DNA from: Epiperipatus broadwayi
Lineage: Eukaryota > Onychophora > Udeonychophora > Euonychophora > Peripatidae
Reading direction: 5' to 3'
DNA: 64,000 nt
NCBI GenBank assembly: GCA_028023455.1
Contig: JAQFVV010012575.1
Span: 738,517-802,516 of the forward strand
Part shown: piece after piece, positions 56,283 to 64,000 of the stretch
Position numbering within the stretch: the stretch's first letter is position 1
Layout: each line of letters opens with the position of its first letter
Notes under the pieces: model-generated
Database searches by the model: none
What the model was told of the DNA's origin: nothing
Seen by the model: only the letters and a program-made list of their open reading frames with translations
Program-made: the position numbers and the translations under genes

Positions 56283-58345
56283 GTTGGTGAAAATCAAGGT
56301 TCTCTGCTAGACGAGTTGTAATTATCTTGGTAAAAATTTTATATAAAACTGATAAAAGGCTGATAGGTCTGTAATTTCTAATATCTTCTTTATCACCTTT
56401 TTAAAATATTAATATTATTACTGCATTCTTCCAATCATCCGGTACATCTTTATCATTTAGACATTTGGTATATAACTTTGCTAATATTTTTTCTGTTTCT
56501 TCACCTGCTTCTTTTAATATATCAATTATAATTCCATCATTACCTGGAGCCTTTCCTTTTTTCATACATTTAATTGCATTTCTCACTTCTTCATTTAAAA
56601 TTCTGGGCAATTCGGAAATGTAATAGATATAGGAGGTACTTGTTCTTTATTACTATATAATTCTTGATAAAAATCTTCTACCAATTTCATAATGTCATCC
56701 CTCTTTTTAGTAATAATTCCATCTTTTTTCCTTATTGCAGATATAAATTTCCTACCAATACCAAAATGTTGTTTTACATTCTTAAGACTTTTATTTTCTT
56801 CTACAGCTTTTCTTGCTAGTTCACAGTTATACTTTCTTATATCATTTTCAACTCTTTTCCCACCATTTTACAAAATTCGAGATATTCAATTCTTTTTAAT
56901 GCATCATTCTTGCATATCTTCATATTCCTTCTTTTCTTCATAAGTTCTCTAGTCTCAGTAGAAATTTTATTAGTCAATTGCTGCTTTTTTCTACCAGCTA
57001 TCTTTGTTGCAGTTTTTAAAAGTGTATCAGTTATTTTCATATTAATTTCATTCAAATCTGAATCATGTTCAAAATCTACTAATACTTGAAACCGATTTGT
57101 AAGTTCTAATTTAAATTCATTAGAATGTTTCTGAAGATTAGGAATATCAACTGTAAATATAGTTTTTCTTAATAATTTTTGTCTCTCTAGTTTTACATTA
57201 ACATGTATCTTACCCCTTACTAATCGATGATCACTTCCTGTGTTAAATTTATTAAAAACATTACAATCTTGAAATATGTATTTCCTGTTAGTCAAAATAT
57301 AATCCAATTCTGCTGTACCTTCATTTGGATGCTTCCATGTCCATTTCCTTCTAACATTTTTCTCAAAAAAAGAATTCATAATATAAAGTTTTTCCTTCTC
57401 TGCAAACTCCACAAGTCTATGTCCTCTCCATTTGTTTACCAATTCTAGCATTAAAATCTCCCATAACAATTTTAAAATGATGTTTACTCTGATCAAAAGC
57501 CTTTTGTACATCCATATAAAAATCTTCTACTACTTCATCACTGTGAGAACTTGTTGGGGCATAAACCTGAATTATCTGCATTTGATATCTACTATTAAGT
57601 TGTATAACTAATCTTGCCACTCTGTCTGATACACCATCAATCTCCACAATATTGTTCTTCCACTTTTTATTTATAATGAATCCTACTCCACTTGTATTTA
57701 CAATATTTGTGCCTTTATAATAGAGCATATGTCCACTTTTTAAATCAATTGTATCTTCACCTTTTCTTCTAACTTCACAAAGTCCAATAATATCCCATTT
57801 AATATAAGAGAGTTCTTCTTCTAATTCTTGCAATCTTCCTTCACTTGAAAGTGATCTGCAGTTGTAAGTATCTAAATAAAAAGTCATCATCAAATGGCAG
57901 CCTGGGTCCGCCTCCAGGATATTCTTAGCACCCTCCACCTTCGGCCACCAACCGCTGCCTTGGTTGGTGACTTTACAGCCTCCTGGGATTAAGGGCCATG
58001 CTTTATTTTTGTCTGTCATAATTGTATAATTGGGAAAAATCTTTATCATTTACACAAACATTCATTCTGCCTTATCAGGCACTGAGAAGAAAGACCATGA
58101 TGTTTCTTGATCTTAAACTCAGAGGTAAAAAGCCAATAAACTCACCACGCTGGCTAATGCGTGTTGGTGAGCAGCCCATCCATGTTCGTATACTATATGA
58201 ATAAACATATAGTAATAACAGCTGCAACGACAAGAACGTATGGAGTGGACATTAGGAATTTGCCCTGCTCGGTTCCTTTAAGGCCTCTAAGAGGAATCAA
58301 AGGGTCTCCTTTCAGTTAATAGCAAACTCCTTTCTGCAGCCCACA
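56283..58345 (-). pseudogene. RTE-type LINE with endonuclease, 3' part lost in assembly gap
   Basis: The minus strand from 58017 reads an ATG-initiated N-terminus with a GGCKVTNQGSGWWPKVEGAK segment, then an APE-like endonuclease: TYNCRSL, LCEVRRKGE, VYAPTSSHS and GDFNARIG. After a frameshift near 57430 come LDYILTNRK and GSDHRLV (the SDH motif). A helical region follows, and at 56610-56401 the RT entry ILNEEVRNAIK ... GKAPGNDGI. More frameshifts occur before the gap. Positions 58050-58345 resemble an untranslated 5' leader, ending near the CTGCAGAAAGGAG complement. This copy keeps the domains that the truncated copy at 49581 lacks. Together they describe one family of about 3 kb. Confidence 0.9.
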
Positions 58346-60352
58346 TAATATATTAGATTACTTTAAATATAAGAATATTTTACACCATTCTTTTAGCCAT
58401 ATTTATATTACTTAAATAATTTAGGCTGCCATTACATTTTAAAGCAATATTTATGTTAAACAAAGATTTTAAAATAATTTTTAACGTTAAATTAACAAGG
58501 AAGTTAAAATAAAAAGTTATATTTCCTTTACTTGAAAAGAGAAAACCCAACAATTAAAATTAATTATTTATCTTTTTCAATAATCTAATTTAAAAATTAT
58601 TTATTAAAATTAATTTCTTTTACAATTATTATTAAATAAAGCATAATTTTAATTGTTTAAATAACATGCACTTTTATTAACAGATTATTTAAATATCAAT
58701 AATTTAGCATTAAAGATTTAAATTTATATTTACATTTTAACTCTATATTGTCTTTTAACACATTAATAATTAATATTAAGATAGTTTTATTCATAATATT
58801 TTAAAAATTAAATCACTAAAATTTCAAATAATGATATTCCCAAAATTAAGCATTTTAAAATTATACACAGATTATTAAAATGATTTTTAAAAACAATTAA
58901 CTATTATGGTAATTATTATTAGATGGCTCAAAGAATATCAGCATATAATTTTTAAGCATTCAGACAGTTGGTTTACTACAAAATTTAAACTATGGTATTC
59001 TTTTTAAAATATTGAACAACAATATTACTGGACATTTAGCTCTATAGATAAAGCTAAAGATCACTATATATATATATTGAACCTTGATAGACATATCATG
59101 ATGATTACTTTGCAGGACCAAATTCTTACTACCCATTGTACCCTCACCAACCAGAAATATAATGATAGGAAAATATGACTAGCTCAGATAAAAAGATTAT
59201 GTTTGGCTAAAATATATATAATCTTACTATAATTAATAACAAGAATATCTTATAATAATGTCTACTATTTAACTAGCTCCAACTGATTAATAAATAATAA
59301 ATGGTTCAGTTTATAAGAAATTAAATAAATAAAATATTAATAAATCATGAGACAATGAAGTGAAGTACATGCAGTAAAGAATTATATTGAGCTAATATCC
59401 CACAGGATACCACCTCAATAACATAAAAATACTATCCCCCTATTATTTCAAACAATAAATTCATAGCATTCTTACAACTTTAAAATAATAGAAATCAATT
59501 TAGTATAATGTTACTAATTATATTCTAATCTCTTTATTAAATAATATAACCATAATAATCTCAGGTTCTGTAAAATAACTCTAATCAATTTAGAATCTCA
59601 TGTAGTCAAGTAAGATAAGGGATTTTGTATCATCCTCAACTACACCTAACTAATAATAATAATAATAAATGATAATAATAAATAATAATCTCATTCCTCA
59701 TTAAATAATTATAAATCTTATTCACTATTTAATATTATAGTAACTATCAATAATGATAGTAACAACAATAATATAATTCTTTTAGTTCACATATGACATC
59801 TTTAATAGAATATATGACATAATCTGATATAATCTGATAATATGTGGCAACAAACAATGTTAACCAATTTGTGAATATAGATGTATTAGCACACCAATTT
59901 GGTAATCATTGGTTTCTTAAGATTGGGTTAAGAGATTGGTTCTGGAATAACATGAAAAAAAGTACACTAAAAACATTTTTATTTCTTATAAAAGACATTT
60001 ATTCTAACATTTTTGGCTTATGTAAAATGGCTGGATTATATATAAATCTACAGACCTTAAATACTTTAAACAAAAACTCAGTATACATATAAACCATTAC
60101 AGTGTATTAAAAGTCTGCTGGCTTCCCATTTGTAGCAAATATAAAGCCTTGAAGAATTGAGACTAATTGCTACTGATGATCTATTTTTTAAACTGTTAAT
60201 TAGAATGAAATGGTGATTTTATTGGTTACAGAGCTTTTCACAGCACTTTAATAAAAATAGAATAGTAAATTCTGCAGACAGAAATAATATTTATTATTTA
60301 TTCTTTTTTCAAGATAATATTTAAACCAAAATCATCTGATGAGATAAATGTT
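58346..60352. other. AT-rich DNA, nothing recognised
   Basis: A (TAA)n-type tract at 59651-59690. An 82-codon plus-strand open frame at 59844-60092 has no recognisable motif. Confidence 0.5.
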
Positions 60353-61073
60353 GTTTTTTCCCAGTGGTTTTCAATCTTTTCACACCTGTGGACTGGTAAA
60401 AACAAGATTAAGGTTTTGCAGACTGGCAAAAATAAGGTTTCACAGACTGGCAGAAGTCTATAGATAATTTTTTTTAAAGATGTAAACTGCTTAGCCTTAG
60501 ATGAGCATAATTGTTATAACTGATCAAAACAACAATGTTAAATATACAAGATGAAGTTATATATATATATGTTGATAAAAAATCAAGTCAGATGACCTAA
60601 TTTTAATAAAGCTCCTATTTACAAATGTTATAAATAGAGACAGAAACCGCGGTCTGAGGTTGAGGGTATTTTGAAGCTTCATAAGAGTTTGTTTTTAACT
60701 TACTCTATATATAACATATATATATATATATGGAGTTTGTATAATAAAAAACTTTTTTTTTGAATTTTGAATTTTTTTAGAAAAGTAATAAAAAATTTAA
60801 TTCTATCTCCTCCTCCCACCCAATAAACATCTGTGATAGAAAAAAAATTAATTTATGTATGATTGATTAGATTTTTTCATTCTGTTTCTTTTTTTTTTAA
60901 TTGGGTAAAAATGAGATGAAAAAATAAATAAAAATTGTTTATATTAATTAAAAGTTTAAACTCTTATTATTTTGTTATTACAAACTTTCCTGCCAATCTA
61001 GCATAGTCTGGAAAACTTCTATGGCCCAGTGTGCTGGTCTGCAGACCAAGGGTTGAAGACCACTGGTTTTGTC
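60353..61073. mobile_element. Second non-autonomous hAT element
   Basis: The ends are CCAGTGGTTTTCAATC at 60361 and the complement of GGTTGAAGACCACTG ending at 61065. They are flanked by GTTTTTTC (60353-60360) and GTTTTGTC (61066-61073), an 8-bp duplication with one mismatch. Subterminal words (ACTGGTAAAAA, GACTGGCAAAAAT, GACTGGCAGAAG) recur as likely transposase-binding sites. No coding capacity was seen. The family is distinct from the element at 12150. Confidence 0.88.
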
Positions 61074-62329
61074 AACCTCACTTTTATATCAGTTGATATT
61101 TATTCTTTATTCTCACTATTTAAATATACTTAATCAATAAAAAGATTATGGAAGAATTCTATATACATCTTTGAAACTTTTTTATGTCTAGTAGAAATCT
61201 TCTGACAACATTAACTTTTTAAATTCACATTTATTATATCAAAAAACAATAAGAAAAATCAATCCTATTTTTTCCATCTATCGGTATAACTGTTTGAGGG
61301 TTTGACTGTTTGGGATTAGATTTAATTATATAAACCCAAGAAACAAAAAATCCATTCACAGAAAATGTTTGCACTTAATCTGTTATCATTATTTGTATTA
61401 TACTTACTTTTATGTTTGTTATGGTGATCTATGTTTCTTTAGTTTTATGTTAAAATTATCCTATATTAAGGCCTGCAAATTTACTTCTATTTTATAGAAT
61501 TTGTATCTCAACCTAATAATACATCTAGCAACAAAGACAATAGATTAGAAAGGACTTAAATTAATCTTACCATGTATATTCAGAAAGATATTTTTCCACA
61601 GATATTTTGAAAGTTTTAAATATTGTATAAAAATGGTTTCATATAATCATTAAGATAAATAAAACTCTACAACTTTGAAACATAAATTCATTTTCAAATT
61701 ATTTCATGGGATATACCAAGTCATTCTGAATAACAATTGGAATTTTATATTATCTATAGAAAATTTTGCTATTATATTTCAAAAGAACAACATATTTAGC
61801 ATGTATTTACCTGAAGGTTTGTGATGATGGTATATTAGATATGATAATACATTGGACTATTTCCACCATCATTTATTAAATGTTGAAGATCTAAAAAAAG
61901 TTATACTTTATTTAAACCATTCAAATACAAATAAATGTTAGTAATGACACACAAATGGTCAACACAGGTCAGTAAATTACACAACATTTAGAATAGTATT
62001 GTTCTCTACTCTTCTTCGGATATTGCTGGCCTGATTAGTGATAATATTAACATAGAAGTCAAACTTCATAGATTTTTAAATATTGAAATTTTAAGGCAAC
62101 AGACTAGCTAACTCTGTCAAAGGCAACAGTGTATAGAAATTTTATATACTTACCTATGAGAGTTGGTTCAAGTTTTCTTGATTCCTCCCATTTTTTAAAT
62201 ACCTTTTTCTAAGAGCAAGTTTAATTACTGGCTTATAAACATTATGTATATCCATACTGAATTGACTTATGTATAGCCATATTAGGTTGATTTATAGGAC
62301 TATTTGCCATTGTCATGTGAGCACCTTCT
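61074..62329. other. AT-rich DNA, possibly including the 3' flank of the Penelope-like element
   Basis: No gene was recognised. The Penelope-like 3' end must lie near 62330 or further left, but no terminal repeat was identified. Confidence 0.45.
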
Positions 62330-63930
62330 TTGAACCTTTTACTCTCTATCCAATATTTTTATATTTTCCCAATAAAACATGTTTATTATAGAACATACAT
62401 GATCTGCTAGTGTATACACATCTCTCTTTTCTTTTCTAGCTACTAGTTTATGTTTTTTCAATTGCTGCTCAACAGGATGACAATTCCTACCAATATACAT
62501 CTTTCCATCTTCACATGACATTTCATAGATGCAGTTTGTTTTTCAGTATTTCATGCTTTGTAGAAGTTGAATTCCTTGAAATGTGGTATGGCTTGGAAAG
62601 CTGTCCTAATGTGATTTGGACTGCAGATTTTTAAAAATTTGTCTGCCATTCCTGGTATATATCGATATACGATAATACCAATTATTTTTTGGTGTCTCTT
62701 TTTGTTGCCTATATATATTTACTTTCCAAATCACTGATTTCTAAGCAAACTCCCTTTGCTCTGTTCTATAGTGATAGTATAATTTCATGCTTTGTGTTTC
62801 TGGTGTGATTGGATGTTTATGTCAAGTACTTATCGATGTATATTGGTTTTTATATACTGTTGTTTTTACTTTACTATGAGGGAGTCTTGTCACAAGAACA
62901 TCTAAGAATCTCAATTTTTATTTATTTCTTGATGAATTTAACTGAAGGGGTATACATTTGTGATGTGGACTGAAAACATGCTCCACAATTTGTCCATACA
63001 ACAAATCTATCATCAACAGAGCAAAGCCACAATTTAGGTGGAAATGGAGTAATAATTATGGATGTGGTTTCAAGTTCTAATGGTTAAATGTTGCTAAGCA
63101 AGCATGAGTTTGTTAGAAAAATTCTGATTTATATTGAAAGTATGTTGTTATTATACAGAAAGTTAATAGTTCTATCATACTCTCATTAAGTAGAGTTGTT
63201 CTACTTTGTAGATTACTATCATCATATAAACTTTTTTTTGTAACAGACAATGCTTCATCACATGTTACATTTGTAAATAAATTTTTTATGACAAAGCTTA
63301 ACAATATACCAATTATTTCCATTTCAATGTCCCTGATTAATTCTACAAAGTGCTTAAAATCCAAAGAACTATGTCCTGTATGCCAAAAGATTAAGAAATT
63401 GGAGAAGAAATCTTGAAAGTTTTAATATGGTAAATTTCTAAAAATTAACAATGGATTTTAATAGAACATTGTCTTTATTGATATTAGGTAGACCATAAAG
63501 ATGAGAATTTTGCTGACATATGATATTAATTTTCTCTTTTCTGAATTACTGAAATACCTATGAGGGTTCAGGAGTAATTTACTTCTGTAATTGGAATTAG
63601 ATTTTTTACTACAATTTATATTGGCCTGTGTGAGGAGTTTTTGTATTTTTTTATCATATCCAGTTGTATCCATTCCAACAATAGTGTTATCTTTATCAGC
63701 AGAAAGAATGATTATAGATGTATTATATTTGAGAGACTTAATAGCTTCCCTCTCATCATATAAAATATTTGCTTTTAAAATCTCTTAAGTGCTCACTTAA
63801 CTTCCCAGTGTGTTTCTGCTGCTTTTATAGAGACAATTTTTAGATTACTTTCTCAGTAGCTGATATTATATCCAATAATGGGATAGTAGATGATATTAAG
63901 ACAAAATTTAATCTTTTCCAAGAACATATA
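62330..63930 (-). pseudogene. Penelope-like element, RT plus GIY-YIG, heavily decayed
   Basis: Reading leftward on the minus strand: SADKDNTIVGMDTTGYDKKI (N-terminal PLE block), a segment ending VYLISIK where relatives read YGLPKIHK, and SFVIKNLFTNV (motif A, with the catalytic Asp replaced). Then come STTYFQ-like CIITTYFQYK, LWLCSVDDRFVVW (motif C, Tyr to Ser before VDD) and YIDKYLT followed by SNHTRNTK. Finally a GIY-YIG nuclease at 62521-62339 reads KMYIGRNCHPVEQQLKKHK. Stops and frameshifts separate all blocks, and both Asp motifs of the RT are altered. It belongs to a different PLE lineage from the copy at 2555-3576. The 5' end may lie beyond the window. Confidence 0.85.
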
Positions 63931-64000
63931 ATTCAACATCTGTGAGATGTTCTATGCTAAGATTTCTAACTGATAAAATTGATAATTTGTTTGTTACATC

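Noticed and set aside
55717-56310. Open frames of 184-197 codons through the N run
   Set aside because: They are composed of unknown bases and have no meaning.

Overview
This is a eukaryotic, almost certainly invertebrate, nuclear window. It is very AT-rich and made of decayed transposable elements and simple-sequence DNA, with one convincing intact single-exon protein gene. Evidence for an animal genome: Penelope-like elements (PLEs) with GIY-YIG endonucleases, RTE-type LINEs with an APE-like endonuclease, tRNA-headed SINEs with target-site duplications (TSDs), hAT, piggyBac-like and Merlin DNA transposons, and no operons or prokaryotic signals. The phylum cannot be fixed from the sequence; chelicerate, mollusc or another AT-rich invertebrate would all fit.

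The most distinctive content is a set of short repeats carrying hammerhead self-cleaving ribozyme (HHR) motifs with self-complementary stem III sequences, like the dimer-acting hammerheads of PLEs, retrozymes and newt satellite DNA. Family A (stem III ATACGTAT) occurs at 17783-18437 plus 21826-21853, 35617-36933 and, decayed, about 54930-55740. Family B (stem III ACTAGT) forms a tandem array with a period of about 465 bp at 18438-21812 and dispersed fold-back copies at 8290, 16339 and 27398. Family C (stem III ATGCAT) is at 24372-24820. A decayed fold-back at 37520-37890 may be a fourth. The family B array sits inside a family A copy. Each layer has its own TSD (13 bp inner, 16 bp outer), so a multimer seems to have inserted as one unit.

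Layout. 1-4500: Merlin transposase relic, a PLE whose 3' end is folded back on itself, minisatellite, (CAA)n. 4500-8290: AT-rich, nothing recognised. 8290-13034: family B fragment, decayed coiled-coil ORF, hAT transposase relic, RTE 3' end, and a non-autonomous hAT with perfect 8-bp TSDs. 13035-16012: AT-rich, then a long palindrome. 16324-21869: ribozyme repeats and a tRNA-Gly-like SINE head. 21870-28560: AT-rich with family C, a family B fragment and a PLE fragment. 28561-32300: four tRNA-headed SINEs in 1.2 kb and the 261-codon gene for a secreted, probably GPI-anchored protein. 33040-37890: RTE relic, possible retroelement ORF, family A copy, fold-back. 37891-49580: AT-rich with dispersed repeats, an RTE relic interrupted by a SINE, a TIR element and a piggyBac-like MITE. 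49581-58345: two RTE copies of one family, a possible LTR-element remnant, decayed family A repeats and a 500-N assembly gap. 58346-64000: AT-rich, a second hAT and a decayed PLE running to the right edge.

No cellular pathway is encoded. The functional connections are between mobile elements: PLE machinery (RT plus GIY-YIG) is the usual partner proposed for HHR-bearing repeats, RTE enzymes may mobilise the SINEs, and the hAT transposase relic may belong to the family that moved the hAT MITE 1.5 kb downstream. All these enzymes are broken in this window.
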